Below, one piece after another: positions 10,101 to 18,892 of a stretch of 64,000 nucleotides of DNA; position 1 is the stretch's first letter; every line of letters starts with the position of its first letter. The stretch lies in contig NZ_SZNK01000001.1 of the NCBI RefSeq assembly GCF_005217615.1, positions 5,490,001 through 5,554,000 of the forward strand, in the 5' to 3' direction. This DNA is from Brevibacillus antibioticus (GTDB lineage: Bacteria; Bacillota; Bacilli; Brevibacillales; Brevibacillaceae). The notes beneath the pieces were generated by a model. The model saw nothing but the letters and a program-made list of their open reading frames with translations, ran no database searches and was not told the DNA's origin. The position numbers and the translations under genes are program-made.

Positions 10101-10232
10101 TACTCGTTGCTTGCTGGGCAGACGCTGCTCTGGATGACCGTAGCCCTGATGCTGTCTGCTTCGCAGGTTTTTCGCTTGGGATTCGCGAATTTTGGCCACG
10201 AACTCACTCGTGCTCATTTTGGTAAAATCCAT
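10098..10232 (-). CDS. DUF4023-type small protein
   Basis: 44 residues: an N-terminal (T/S)EFVAKIRESQAKN helix, a QHQGYG.P turn and a C-terminal LPSKQ. This fits the DUF4023 pattern of ~40-residue proteins from spore formers (EFV.KL.ETQAK..., HQG.G.P...LP.KQH). Function unknown. GGAGGTG precedes the ATG by 5-6 bases, a strong site. It is convergent with the preceding 39-residue gene. Confidence 0.7.
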   Translation of the reverse strand: MDFTKMSTSEFVAKIRESQAKNLRSRQHQGYGHPEQRLPSKQRV

Positions 10233-10288
10233 AGGGCACCTCCAATGATGATGAGATGTACACCTTTCTAGGATGACCCAATTTGGTC

Positions 10289-12136
10289 CTATACAATCGG
10301 CAATGTTATCTCTACCACTGTACCTTCGTGCTCTCTGCTTTTAATTTCCAGGCTGCCGTTGTGGTCTTTCATGATTTTGCTACTGATCATGAGGCCGAGG
10401 CCAGTTCCGTTTTCTTTTGTCGTGAAAAAGGGGGCACCCAGCTTGTGAATCATTTCTTCGGAGATTCCACAGCCAGTATCCGTGAGCGTAATGAGCACCT
10501 GATGATTGTCTGTTAGGGTGGTGGCAATAAGAACCTCACCATGTCCGTCGATCGCTTCGATGGCATTTTTAATGATGTTGATAAAGACCTGCTTGAGCTG
10601 GTTTTCTTCTCCAGCAATGATCGGATGGTAAGCAAATGCGGTACGAAAATCGATGTTTTTCAAATTTGCTTCCGACCTCAAAAGTGTCAAGACGTTTTCC
10701 AGCAAAGGGATGAGCGGAAGAGGCTTGATTTGAATGCTATGTGGCTTTGCCAAGACTAGCAATTCACTCACAATAAAATTGATCCGTTCCAATTCAGAGA
10801 GCATGATGTCGGCGTATTGTTGGTTATCATTCATGCTCGGATAAAGAAATTGGATAAAGCCCTTCAAAGATGTGAGCGGATTGCGAATCTCATGGGCGAT
10901 TCCAGCAGCCAGCTCCCCAATCACGGACAGTTTCTCAGCCTTCCGTAATAGTTCCTCGTTATGCCGCCGTTCTGAAATATCCCGCGATACGATGATAAAG
11001 CCATCACAATCTCCCGTTTTTGTCAGGATGGGGGCACCCTTTGATTCGAGAACGATCCATTTGTTACTTTTCGTTTGGAAACGGAATTCGCATATCTTTG
11101 GTTCTTGGGTCGCCAGCAAATGATGAAAGTGGTCAATGACGGTTTGACGATCTTCAGGATGAATCTCGGCAAAGGTGAGCTGACGGCCATGTTCATTCGT
11201 TTCGATTACGCGTGAATGAGAAGGGGAGAGATAGAGGATATCCCCGTTTTTGTCCGTAATCAGAATAAGATCCTCTGTGTATTCTGAGATAATTTTATTC
11301 GTATTCTCGCTTTTAAATAAGGCAGCCTCTGAGTATTTGCGTTCAGTGACATTTCGCGAGACTAACATGATGTTTTGGACGTCTCCTACCGCGCTTAAAA
11401 TGGGGATACCGCGTGTTTCGAAGGAGAACTCGTTTCCATTCTTGTCCATAGAGCGCGTCTCAAAATGAACGGGTTGTTTCGTTGCCATGATCTCTTGAAA
11501 TTTGTCCTGGAACATAGGGATATCCTCTGGATGTGTGAGCTGCAGATTGTTAGGGGAAGTAACCTCGGCTGGAACAAATCCCAATTGCTCGATTGATGGG
11601 GATGCATAGATGCGTCGCATGGATAAATCATAAATCGTCACGATATCCTGGGTATGATCGATGAGGAGACGATATTTGGCTTCAGTTTGACGCAAGGCCT
11701 CTTCAATTTTTTTGCGGTCGGAAATGTCACGGGTAATGCAGGAAGCACCTATAATTTTTCCCGTTTCGTCTTTGATTGGCGCAGCCGAGAGAATGACATC
11801 CATCTTCGTGCCATCTTTGCGCTGCCTGATGGTTTCGTAATTCGTTAGTAATACACCCATGCTCCTGACCGCATCAAATAACTGTTTGGTCTCGCCCCTG
11901 TACTCGTCTGGAATAAAACAGAGCGGTGAAGCGTAAATCTCCTCCATGGACCAACCATAGTATTGCTCAAAAGCATGATTCACCAAGACGATATTGTTAT
12001 CGAGATCACTAATCGAGATGGCATCGGTCGTGAAGTGAAAAAATGCTTTTAATATTTGATCTGGAAATAACACTTGCGTGATTTCCTTTTTTGCTCGTTT
12101 CTTTTTCCATAAGAAAGGGGTATTAAGCTTGTTCAT
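10289..12136 (-). CDS. Multi-PAS sensor histidine kinase (Kin-type, orphan)
   Basis: 615 residues, no membrane segment, so a cytoplasmic sensor. Three PAS/PAC units (about 25-150, 150-270, 275-395; each with YGWSMEEI/GFVPAEV-like cores and RDISDRK-type PAC ends) are followed by a HisKA domain with the phospho-accepting His in GIAHEIRNPLTSLKG (about 415) and an HATPase_c domain with N box (NIIKNAIEAI), G1 (LTDTGCGIS) and G2 (GTGLGLMIS). No response regulator gene is adjacent. The architecture resembles the sporulation kinases that feed Spo0F (KinA/KinE type); that role is inferred. ATG 12136 chosen because GGGGGA lies just upstream; an in-frame ATG at 12151 lacks a site. Confidence 0.92.
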   Translation of the reverse strand: MNKLNTPFLWKKKRAKKEITQVLFPDQILKAFFHFTTDAISISDLDNNIVLVNHAFEQYYGWSMEEIYASPLCFIPDEYRGETKQLFDAVRSMGVLLTNYETIRQRKDGTKMDVILSAAPIKDETGKIIGASCITRDISDRKKIEEALRQTEAKYRLLIDHTQDIVTIYDLSMRRIYASPSIEQLGFVPAEVTSPNNLQLTHPEDIPMFQDKFQEIMATKQPVHFETRSMDKNGNEFSFETRGIPILSAVGDVQNIMLVSRNVTERKYSEAALFKSENTNKIISEYTEDLILITDKNGDILYLSPSHSRVIETNEHGRQLTFAEIHPEDRQTVIDHFHHLLATQEPKICEFRFQTKSNKWIVLESKGAPILTKTGDCDGFIIVSRDISERRHNEELLRKAEKLSVIGELAAGIAHEIRNPLTSLKGFIQFLYPSMNDNQQYADIMLSELERINFIVSELLVLAKPHSIQIKPLPLIPLLENVLTLLRSEANLKNIDFRTAFAYHPIIAGEENQLKQVFINIIKNAIEAIDGHGEVLIATTLTDNHQVLITLTDTGCGISEEMIHKLGAPFFTTKENGTGLGLMISSKIMKDHNGSLEIKSREHEGTVVEITLPIV

Positions 12137-12330
12137 CAGATTCCCCCGCATAGTCTATCTAGTATTTGTATGAGATAGCGTTGTCGTAACTATTCGAGAT
12201 ATAGGAGCCATTTTCCTATCAATTAATTTGGAATAGTTTGTTAGTGAATCATGAATTGTTAGGCACGAAGGTTCTGACTCGCATGGAAATCAGCTATAAT
12301 GAGAGTTAGAAAAAAGTCGGGGGTGTATGC

Positions 12331-12489
12331 ATGTCAACTGGTTTTATCGTTGCGTTGGTGCTCATTTTTATCGTCATCATCGGTGCGACGATTTTGATTA
12401 CAAACAAAGCTTATTCACGTAAACCTGAACAAATAGATCCGATTCTGCCCAGTAAGGATACTGCTGGAAATAAGGAACCAGATCAATAA
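12331..12489 (+). CDS. Single-pass membrane microprotein, YtzI-like
   Basis: 52 residues: one N-terminal membrane helix (about 4-24, Ile/Val-rich) followed by a short hydrophilic tail with NKAYSRK....DPILPSKD. The KAY...DP.LP arrangement resembles my memory of the YtzI family of Bacillus; this assignment is weak. GGGGGTG precedes the ATG by about 5 bases. Convergent with the siderophore-binding protein gene. Confidence 0.55.
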   Translation: MSTGFIVALVLIFIVIIGATILITNKAYSRKPEQIDPILPSKDTAGNKEPDQ

Positions 12490-12500
12490 TGCCAGCAGGC

Positions 12501-12540
12501 AAAAGAAAAGGAGTGGTTATCTCAACCACTCCTGCTTTAT
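12501..12540. terminator. Bidirectional terminator between convergent genes
   Basis: AGGAGTGGTT (12509-12518) pairs with AACCACTCCT (12524-12533). The minus direction continues into CTTTTCTTTTG, the plus direction into GCTTTATTT. Confidence 0.7.
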
Positions 12541-12547
12541 TTATAGC

Positions 12548-13558
12548 CTACAGTTTGGAGAAGCGTTCTACGATGTCATCAACAAGCAGTTCAGCAGAAA
12601 GGATACCGCCGCCTACGTTCCAGATCACTTCGTCAACTTGGAATGCCTTGTTGTTTTTCGCGACATTCAGTTTTTGATAGAGCGGATCTTTCATCCATTC
12701 CTCGGTGTACTTATTGGCAGATCCATCACCGGAATAATCGCCGATCCAGTAGAACATGACGTCGCCATCCATTTCAGCCATGAGCTCTTTTGGAATGTCT
12801 TTTTTGAACTCATCGATGTCTTGGGAAGCTGGTCGAGCAATGCCGAGCTGGCTCAAAACAACGCCAGAGAAGGTGTCTTTCAAGTAAAGACGAGTTCTGC
12901 CAGCTACGAAACGAACGACAGAGACTTGCATCTTCGTCTTGTCACCCAGTTTTCCTTTTGCATCTTCAATCTTCTTATCGAAATCAGCCATCAGCTTGTC
13001 GCCTTCAGCCTTTTTATTCAGTGCTTCGGAGTAAAGTGCAAAGTTGATTTTCCATCTACCTACGAGATCCTCGGAGTAGACGGTTGGAGCAATCGCGGAA
13101 AGCTGAGCATATACTTTTTCTTGCCCTTGGCGTCCTTTTGTTCCCAGAATCAGGTCTGGCTTCAGGCTGGCGATCAGCTCAACGTTTGGTTGGTTCTCAT
13201 CACCCAATTCAACTGCATCCTTCATTTTTTCTTTAATATGTGGATGCCATGGGTCACCAGGTTTTCCGAGACCACTCATGACAGCACCAACTGGCGTAAT
13301 CCCTAATGCGAGAACAGCCTCTGTGCTTTCACTGGTGAGAGCCACGACACGTTGAGGAGTCCCTTTTATTTTTGTCGACCCCATAAAGTGTTTTACTTCT
13401 CTCTCTTCAGACCCTGCCGGTGCAGGTGTAGTTGTTGACGCAGCTGGTGTAGAAGAAGATGAGTCGGATGAAGGCGTTGCCTGTCCCCCGCAACCTGTTA
13501 CGAGCATCACAGCGGAAAGCATAGCCCCGAGCATCAAACGCAGGGAAGTTTTGCGCAT
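12548..13558 (-). CDS. Iron(III)-siderophore ABC transporter substrate-binding lipoprotein
   Basis: 336 residues. Lipoprotein signal with lipobox VTGC, a Ser/Thr/Pro tether, then a FecB/BtuF-type helical-backbone binding fold: KIKGTPQRVVALTSESTEAVLALGITPVGAV, PNVELIASLKPDLILG, and RPASQDIDEF near the ligand pocket. It would bind a ferric siderophore. ATG 13558 (MRKTS) is chosen because AAAGGGGGA precedes it and the Fur box lies just upstream; a longer reading frame would place the Fur box inside the gene. Paralogous to the binding protein at 31540. Diverges from the two permease genes. Confidence 0.9.
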   Translation of the reverse strand: MRKTSLRLMLGAMLSAVMLVTGCGGQATPSSDSSSSTPAASTTTPAPAGSEEREVKHFMGSTKIKGTPQRVVALTSESTEAVLALGITPVGAVMSGLGKPGDPWHPHIKEKMKDAVELGDENQPNVELIASLKPDLILGTKGRQGQEKVYAQLSAIAPTVYSEDLVGRWKINFALYSEALNKKAEGDKLMADFDKKIEDAKGKLGDKTKMQVSVVRFVAGRTRLYLKDTFSGVVLSQLGIARPASQDIDEFKKDIPKELMAEMDGDVMFYWIGDYSGDGSANKYTEEWMKDPLYQKLNVAKNNKAFQVDEVIWNVGGGILSAELLVDDIVERFSKL

Positions 13559-13580
13559 GATGGAAAATCCCCCTTTTAAC

Positions 13581-13595
13581 TGATAATGATTATCA
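13581..13595. promoter_or_regulatory. Fur box
   Basis: TGATAATGATTATCA is a perfect 7-1-7 inverted repeat matching the Bacillus Fur consensus TGATAATNATTATCA. It lies 22 bases upstream of the binding-protein start. A weaker Fur-like stretch (ATGATATTGAT on the minus strand, about 13709-13719) lies on the permease side. Confidence 0.9.
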
Positions 13596-13823
13596 TTTTT
13601 CTTCACTACTGTATATGCTTATATGACAATGTGTCAACATATTTTTTGGAACCGGAGGAAAAGTATAGATATTTTTGTGAGGAATTTTCCAATAGCGATA
13701 ATAAAAATCAATATCATTGACTAGCCCTATCTGCAAGCTTAGACTGATTAGTGGGAGAAACTTACATACATATGTAGTGAATAGACAGAATAGGTAGAAT
13801 GCAACGGAAAGAAGGGAACAGGC

Positions 13824-14840
13824 GTGAATGTGATTTTGTCCAGCCGACTGCAAAAGACTACTGTACTCATAGCAGGATTCGTTGTCCTGGCAGTCGTGAT
13901 GGTAGCTAGTATCCTTTTCGGAATCAATCAGTATTCGCTCACTACTGCAGTAGAGGCATACACCCAATTTTCCGGTTCAGAGGAACATTTGATTATTACG
14001 ACTTCCCGAATGCCTCGTACACTGACAGCGGTAGCGGTGGGGAGCAGCCTCGCTGTAGCAGGTGTTTTGTTGCAGGCGTTGACTCGCAACCCTTTGGCTT
14101 CACCATCTCTTATCGGTGTGAACGCTGGAGCTGCAGCAGCTATTGTGACGACGATTGTTGTTTTTGGCTCGCAATTCCCAGTGTCGCAAATGATGTGGGC
14201 AGGCTTTATCGGAGCGGGTGTAACTGCTCTGCTTGTATACGGGTTGGCTTCCGCTGGGCGGGGAGGCATGACTCCGATTAAACTGACACTTTCGGGTGCA
14301 GCGGTTGCCGCTTTTGCTTCGTCTGTGACTTCGCTGTTTATGCTGCTGCAAGAAAAGACGATGACAGAGGCTTTTTACTGGTTAGTGGGTTCTGTGGAGG
14401 GAAGACAGCTCGATCATTTTTTTATGATTATTCCTTATTTGCTAGTAGGCTGGTTAGGCGCAATGCTACTGACCGGCTCGTTAAACTTGATGGTACTCGG
14501 TGATGATGTAGCGACTGGCCTGGGCCAAAAAATTATCTTGGTAAAAGCTACAGCGATATTGCTCGTGGTGCTCTTGGCAGGTGGGAGTGTCGCGCTCGCC
14601 GGACCAATTGCATTCGTGGGCATCATCATCCCGCATCTATGTCGTTTTTTAGTCGGGCTTGATCACAGATGGCTGATTCCCTATTCGATTGTCTTCGGCG
14701 GAGCTTTTCTGGTTTGCGCTGATTTGCTTTCTCGCCTTGTATTGATGCCGATGCGTTTGGAAGTACCAGTTGGCGTAGCAACCGCCATGATCGGAGTGGC
14801 CTTTATCATTCCGCTGGTCAGGAGGAGGGCGTATGCATAG
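13824..14840 (+). CDS. FecCD-family iron-siderophore ABC permease
   Basis: 338 residues, about nine or ten hydrophobic membrane segments. Family signatures: TSRMPRTLTAVAVGSSLAVAGVLLQALTRNPLASPSLIGVNAGA (about 54-95) and the ATPase-coupling region GPIAFVGIIIPHLCRFLVG near 260. It would form a heterodimeric channel with the next gene product. GTG start with AAGAAGGGAACAGG upstream. It overlaps the next gene by 8 bases. No ATPase gene follows; the ATPase at 27917 is the obvious candidate partner. Confidence 0.92.
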   Translation: MNVILSSRLQKTTVLIAGFVVLAVVMVASILFGINQYSLTTAVEAYTQFSGSEEHLIITTSRMPRTLTAVAVGSSLAVAGVLLQALTRNPLASPSLIGVNAGAAAAIVTTIVVFGSQFPVSQMMWAGFIGAGVTALLVYGLASAGRGGMTPIKLTLSGAAVAAFASSVTSLFMLLQEKTMTEAFYWLVGSVEGRQLDHFFMIIPYLLVGWLGAMLLTGSLNLMVLGDDVATGLGQKIILVKATAILLVVLLAGGSVALAGPIAFVGIIIPHLCRFLVGLDHRWLIPYSIVFGGAFLVCADLLSRLVLMPMRLEVPVGVATAMIGVAFIIPLVRRRAYA

Positions 14841-15873
14841 ACATGTAGTCATTCGGACCAAAAAGCCAGCGCTCTCGTTTCATGTAGATAAGCGGGCGTT
14901 AGGGATTAATTTCCTACTATTTTTGCTGTTATCTGCTGTGATTGTTTTGAGTATTGGCTTGGGAAGCTTGCATATTCCTGTGTGGGAAGTCATCAAAGCT
15001 TTTGTGGGAGCGGGCAGTGAACAGAATGAATTGATCGTGCTCGATTGGCGATTGCCTCGCGTTGTCGTTTCAGTCATGGTGGGAGCTTCCCTGGCGGTAT
15101 CAGGCGCCATCTTGCAGTCCTTGGTCCGAAATCCGTTAGCTTCGCCTGATTTGATTGGGACGACAGCGGGAGCGACAGCAGCAGCGGTAGCATTTATCAC
15201 ATTCGCAAAAGATGTAAGTGTGCAATGGATGCCATTGGTGGCCTTGATCGGTGGATTGTTAACCGCTACGCTTACGTACCTCACTGCGTGGAAGGGGGGA
15301 GTCTCCCCTTTTCGCCTCGCGCTTGTCGGTGTATGTATTTCAGCAGGCATGGGGGCATTAACGATCTTTTTCCTGATCATCACCCAAACTCACAAAGCAT
15401 CAAACGCTCTCGGTTGGATGACGGGAACCGTGTACGGTACGTCTTGGGTAAATGTCATGACGTTGCTTCCGTGGACCGTTTTGTTTCTCGTGGCTACGAT
15501 TTTCCAAATCCGTTATTTGAATGCCCAGGAGCTCGGTGATGATATCGCCAAAGGCATTGGTGTAGCGATTGATAAGAAGCGATTGCTCTTGATTGCGATC
15601 AGTGTGGCATTGGCAGGGGCTGCGGTCGGAGTGGCGGGAGGAATCAGTTTTATCGGTTTGATGGCTCCACATATTGCTCGTAGGTTAGTAGGTTCTGCGT
15701 ACGGTTACTTGCTGCCGGCTTCCGCTGTTTTGGGCGGGATGCTTGTCGTCTTGGCTGATTTGATTGGGAGAACGGTGTTTTTACCGCATGATTTGCCAGC
15801 AGGGATTTTTACCGCAGCGATTGGAGCGCCGTTTTTTGTTTATCTTTTGTATAAAACGAGGAATCATCAGTAG
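14833..15873 (+). CDS. FecCD-family iron-siderophore ABC permease
   Basis: 346 residues, multi-pass. It has the paired signatures LPRVVVSVMVGASLAVSGAILQSLVRNPLASPDLIGTTAGA (about 75-115) and GGISFIGLMAPHIARRLVG (about 275). Starts inside the 3' end of the preceding permease gene, so the two are translationally coupled. Length and topology are those of a complete permease. Confidence 0.92.
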   Translation: MHRHVVIRTKKPALSFHVDKRALGINFLLFLLLSAVIVLSIGLGSLHIPVWEVIKAFVGAGSEQNELIVLDWRLPRVVVSVMVGASLAVSGAILQSLVRNPLASPDLIGTTAGATAAAVAFITFAKDVSVQWMPLVALIGGLLTATLTYLTAWKGGVSPFRLALVGVCISAGMGALTIFFLIITQTHKASNALGWMTGTVYGTSWVNVMTLLPWTVLFLVATIFQIRYLNAQELGDDIAKGIGVAIDKKRLLLIAISVALAGAAVGVAGGISFIGLMAPHIARRLVGSAYGYLLPASAVLGGMLVVLADLIGRTVFLPHDLPAGIFTAAIGAPFFVYLLYKTRNHQ

Positions 15874-15909
15874 GAATTCGATGTGAGTTTAACGATAGTT
15901 GAGTGAGAA

Positions 15910-15941
15910 CCCTGAAGGAGAGTAATGCTTCAGGGTTTTTT
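15910..15941 (+). terminator. Terminator of the permease pair
   Basis: CCCTGAAG (15910-15917) pairs with CTTCAGGG (15928-15935), followed by T6. Confidence 0.85.
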
Positions 15942-15956
15942 GTGTTCACGACCTGG

Positions 15957-16244
15957 CAAATTATTACAAAATACTACAAATATTGAATTTACAAAACGGC
16001 TTAAATATGGTAAATATTAGTATAGATTACATTTATCATAACCTATGGAATTAATCGTTATGGGCTGCTTTGTGCATGGGAACCCCTACTATACGGAGAG
16101 TGGCAAAAATCGATAATAATAGTCATCGTTCGATAAATGTAGACCTCATTCCAGTGTATTCATCAAATTATTACAAAAACTCACAAAACTTATATTTACA
16201 ATTTAGTTATAAAATGGTAAATATAAGTAGTACTTACTATCATA
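15957..16244 (+). repeat. Duplicated ~80-bp AT-rich upstream segment
   Basis: 15957-16040 and 16164-16244 are diverged direct copies. Both start CAAATTATTACAAAA, contain ATTTACAA and ATGGTAAATAT, and end in TATCATA. The second copy is immediately upstream of the ribosome-binding site of the secreted-protein gene. No gene can be supported in 15942-16264. Confidence 0.6.
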
Positions 16245-16264
16245 GCTTTTGGAGGGATTTATTC

Positions 16265-16747
16265 GTGAAAAAATTCGTAGCAAGTTTATTAACTCTGACA
16301 GTAGCATTGTCTCTATCCGCATCTGCATTTGCAGCAGAACCAGCCAAAAATATCAAGTCTTCCCAAAAAGCTGCTGCTTCTGTGACCGATCCATACGAAC
16401 CAAATGATAGTGTTGAATACGCTCCATATATTAATTCGAACGTTTCATACACAGCTGCCATTAATCACTATAGAGATAATGATTATTTTAATTTTTACGC
16501 AAAACCAGGAAAGTTTAATCTTGCATTCAGCACTTTGTCATCAAATTCTGAGCAGATAACAATCTTGGTGAAGAAGCCAACAGGAGGGTTTCTACATAGA
16601 GCTGTTACCAAAAGTAATACATCTTTTTCAGTAGATATCCCGGAAGAAGGCCAGTACAGCATTATGCTGGGTACGCCACATGCAGTATTAGATAATAGAC
16701 AAATAGCACCAATCCCTTATTCTTTCAAAGCGATTTTTAACCAATAA
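16265..16747 (+). CDS. Small secreted protein with a PPC-like beta domain
   Basis: 160 residues. Signal peptide with Lys-Lys start, hydrophobic core and cleavage after SAFA near 22. The mature part begins with DPYEPNDSVEYAPYI, the hallmark entry of bacterial pre-peptidase C-terminal (PPC) type beta-sandwiches, followed by DNDYFNFYA and GQYSIMLGTPH. There is no catalytic domain, so it is a free-standing domain. GTG 16265 is chosen because TTTGGAGGG lies 9 bases upstream and the signal peptide begins there. Terminates at the hairpin 16757-16788. Confidence 0.75.
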   Translation: MKKFVASLLTLTVALSLSASAFAAEPAKNIKSSQKAAASVTDPYEPNDSVEYAPYINSNVSYTAAINHYRDNDYFNFYAKPGKFNLAFSTLSSNSEQITILVKKPTGGFLHRAVTKSNTSFSVDIPEEGQYSIMLGTPHAVLDNRQIAPIPYSFKAIFNQ

Positions 16748-16756
16748 ATGTAACGC

Positions 16757-16788
16757 ACGAAAAACAGTCCTTAATCGGGCTGTTTTTT
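16757..16788 (+). terminator. Terminator after the secreted-protein gene
   Basis: AAACAG-T-CC pairs with GG-C-CTGTTT around a short loop, followed by T7. Confidence 0.75.
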
Positions 16789-16811
16789 TGTTTCATCTGG
16801 GATCCAACATA

Positions 16812-16848
16812 AAAAAGCAACCTCTTGAAATTCAAGAGATCGCTTTTG
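16812..16848 (-). terminator. Terminator of tRNA-Arg (minus strand)
   Basis: CTCTTGAA/TTCAAGAG core stem extended by GC/AAAA pairs. In the minus direction it is followed by GCTTTTTTATG. It lies just downstream of the tRNA. Confidence 0.75.
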
Positions 16849-16859
16849 GTTTGAAAGTA

Positions 16860-16934
16860 TGGTACGCCTGAAGGGAATCGAACCCCCGCACATGGTTCCG
16901 GAGACCATTGCTCTATCCACTGAGCTACAGGCGT
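16860..16934 (-). tRNA. tRNA-Arg (anticodon CCG)
   Basis: 75 nt including an encoded CCA (16862-16860). Acceptor ACGCCTG/CAGGCGT, D arm TAGCTCAGTGGATAGAGC, anticodon stem ATGGT/ACCAT with loop CTCCGGA (anticodon CCG, reads CGG), and T arm GGGGGTTCGATTCCC. All four stems pair. It is a single tRNA gene, oriented opposite to rpoN. Confidence 0.95.
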
Positions 16935-17089
16935 ATATTGTGACGACAACTTTTATTATAAAACATCGAGAATCTCAATGCAAACGAAAAAAAGTAGTTC
17001 AGCAGAAAAAACTAGCGATAAGGTAAGCAAGAGTGAAAAAGTCCTTTGGTGAAGATCATTCGACATATTTTGTGTTCTGTTTCATCAAT

Positions 17090-17107
17090 TTGGCAGGAAA
17101 ATTGCAT
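17090..17107 (+). promoter_or_regulatory. Sigma-54 type -24/-12 promoter ahead of rpoN
   Basis: TTGGCAGGAAAATTGCAT has GG (17092-17093) and GC (17104-17105) exactly 12 bases apart and matches the sigma-54 consensus TGGCAC-N5-TTGCW at all but one conserved position. It lies about 70 bases upstream of the rpoN start, on the coding strand. Autoregulation is inferred. Confidence 0.6.
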
Positions 17108-17176
17108 GAGAGAACGAATATAATGAAAATAAAGAGTCATCGAGCAGCATGAGCAAGTGCGAAGGAGGCGAGCTTC

Positions 17177-18550
17177 ATGAACATGGGATTGGGGTTATTT
17201 CAAGAACAAACACTGAAATTAGTGATGACGCCGGAATTACGCCAAGCGATTACCATATTGCAGTATTCAGCCATTGATCTCATCTCCTATTTGCAGGATC
17301 AGGCCAATGAAAATCCTGTTTTCGACCTTGAAGTGGCTGGAGAAGTCGCTTCTGCAAAAGCAGAGAAACCAGCTCCTGAGATTGACTGGAAAGAAATCGT
17401 GGGCAATCGCGCGACAGGTGAGTACGGTTCGTTGAAAAATGAAAGCACTTACAATCCGCTGGATTACGTCCAGCAAGGTGCGGAGACACTGTACGAACAT
17501 CTGGAGAGTCAACTCGGCTATGTAAAAGGATTCTCGTCGCTGCAAAAACAGATTGCTCTTTTTTTGATCGGGAATCTGGATGAGAAGGGGTATTTGGAAA
17601 TTACACTGGAGGAAGCGAGTACGCGCCTAGGTGCTGAAATGCTGGAGATTGAGGACGTGTTGTCCGTTTTGCAGCATTTTGATCCGGTAGGTGTAGCTTC
17701 ACGCAGCCTGGAAGAATGTCTTTTGCTGCAGCTCGAGCATTTGGCACTCGATGACGAAAAGATCGTGCAGGTCGTTCGCAACCATCTGCAAGATTTGGCG
17801 GACAATCGCTATCAGCGGATTGCAGACAAAATCGGATGTACACCGCAAGAGGTACAGGCGATGGCAGACCTGATCCGTACGCTGAATCCGCGTCCAGGGG
17901 CGGCCTTTTCCTCAGTAGAGACAAGATATGTCATTCCAGATGTGACGGTCGAGAAGGTCGGGAATGATTATGTAGTATTGGTCAATGATGTTGCTGCACC
18001 GCGGCTGAAAATCAATAGCTTTTATGAAAAAATGCTGAGCCAGCAAAAAAGTCAGGATGAAGCAAAGCAGTTCATTCACGATAAGCTGAATGCCGCCATG
18101 TGGCTGGCAAAAAGTCTGGAGCAGCGTCGCTTGACGCTCATGCGTGTAACGCAGGCTATCCTCGATATGCAACGGGAGTTTTTTGATCGGGGGATTCATT
18201 ATTTAAAGCCCATGACTCAAAAGGAAATAGCAGAGCGGGTCAGCCTGCACGAATCGACGATCAGCCGGGCAACCAGCAACAAATACGTCCAGACACCGCG
18301 CGGAATCTTTGAGCTGAAGTATTTCTTTACGTCAGCACTCTCTACTTCCAGCGGGGAATCAACTTCGTCAGAGAGTGTGAAGCGTAGAATCAAAGCACTG
18401 ATCGAGCAAGAAGATCGGAAGTCTCCGTTATCTGATCAAAAGCTGGGTGAGATGCTGCTTACAGAGGGGATTGAAATATCCCGCCGCACGGTTGCCAAGT
18501 ACCGGGAAGAAATGCTGATCCCATCGTCGGCCAAACGAAAGAGGTTTTAA
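17177..18550 (+). CDS. rpoN: RNA polymerase sigma-54 factor (SigL/RpoN)
   Basis: 457 residues. Region I starts with GLGLFQEQTLKLVMTPELRQAITILQYS (activator-interaction region); a short acidic region II is followed by the core-binding domain, and the C-terminal RpoN box RRTVAKYREE (about 440) reads the -24 element. It directs activator-dependent transcription, in Bacillus of amino acid and sugar catabolic operons. GAAGGAGGCGAGC precedes the ATG. It lies ahead of the cggR-glycolysis cluster, as does sigL in Bacillus. Confidence 0.96.
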   Translation: MNMGLGLFQEQTLKLVMTPELRQAITILQYSAIDLISYLQDQANENPVFDLEVAGEVASAKAEKPAPEIDWKEIVGNRATGEYGSLKNESTYNPLDYVQQGAETLYEHLESQLGYVKGFSSLQKQIALFLIGNLDEKGYLEITLEEASTRLGAEMLEIEDVLSVLQHFDPVGVASRSLEECLLLQLEHLALDDEKIVQVVRNHLQDLADNRYQRIADKIGCTPQEVQAMADLIRTLNPRPGAAFSSVETRYVIPDVTVEKVGNDYVVLVNDVAAPRLKINSFYEKMLSQQKSQDEAKQFIHDKLNAAMWLAKSLEQRRLTLMRVTQAILDMQREFFDRGIHYLKPMTQKEIAERVSLHESTISRATSNKYVQTPRGIFELKYFFTSALSTSSGESTSSESVKRRIKALIEQEDRKSPLSDQKLGEMLLTEGIEISRRTVAKYREEMLIPSSAKRKRF

Positions 18551-18555
18551 TAAGA

Positions 18556-18828
18556 ATGAATGAAAAAACGTTTGAATTGGTCTTGTACGGACGAAATAAA
18601 TGTCATTTGTGCGACGAGGTGGAGCTCTACATCCGCAGTCTGGCGGAGGAGTTCCCTCTTCGTATGCGTATGGTTGATATTGAAAGTGATCCAGTCTTGC
18701 ATGAAGAAATGATGTTTGTCATCCCAGTAGTTGAGATAGATGGAGAGATCGTGTTTCGTTCCATAACGCATGTGGTGACGCTAAAAGAGCTGCACGAGGA
18801 ACTATATAGACGTACCGCTCTATCATAA
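18556..18828 (+). CDS. Glutaredoxin/thioredoxin-like small redox protein
   Basis: 90 residues. Thioredoxin fold with CHLC at about 16-19 (YGRNKCHLCDEVE) and the cis-Pro strand VIPVVEIDGE near 56. It fits the DUF836/glutaredoxin family of cytoplasmic thiol-disulfide proteins. It starts 5 bases after the rpoN stop, so co-transcribed with rpoN. Substrate unknown. Confidence 0.8.
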   Translation: MNEKTFELVLYGRNKCHLCDEVELYIRSLAEEFPLRMRMVDIESDPVLHEEMMFVIPVVEIDGEIVFRSITHVVTLKELHEELYRRTALS

Positions 18829-18892
18829 ATGATTGCTATGGTATTGGCTGTTTTTTAGCTTTAGAAAGTACCAATGAACCAACAAAGCTTGT

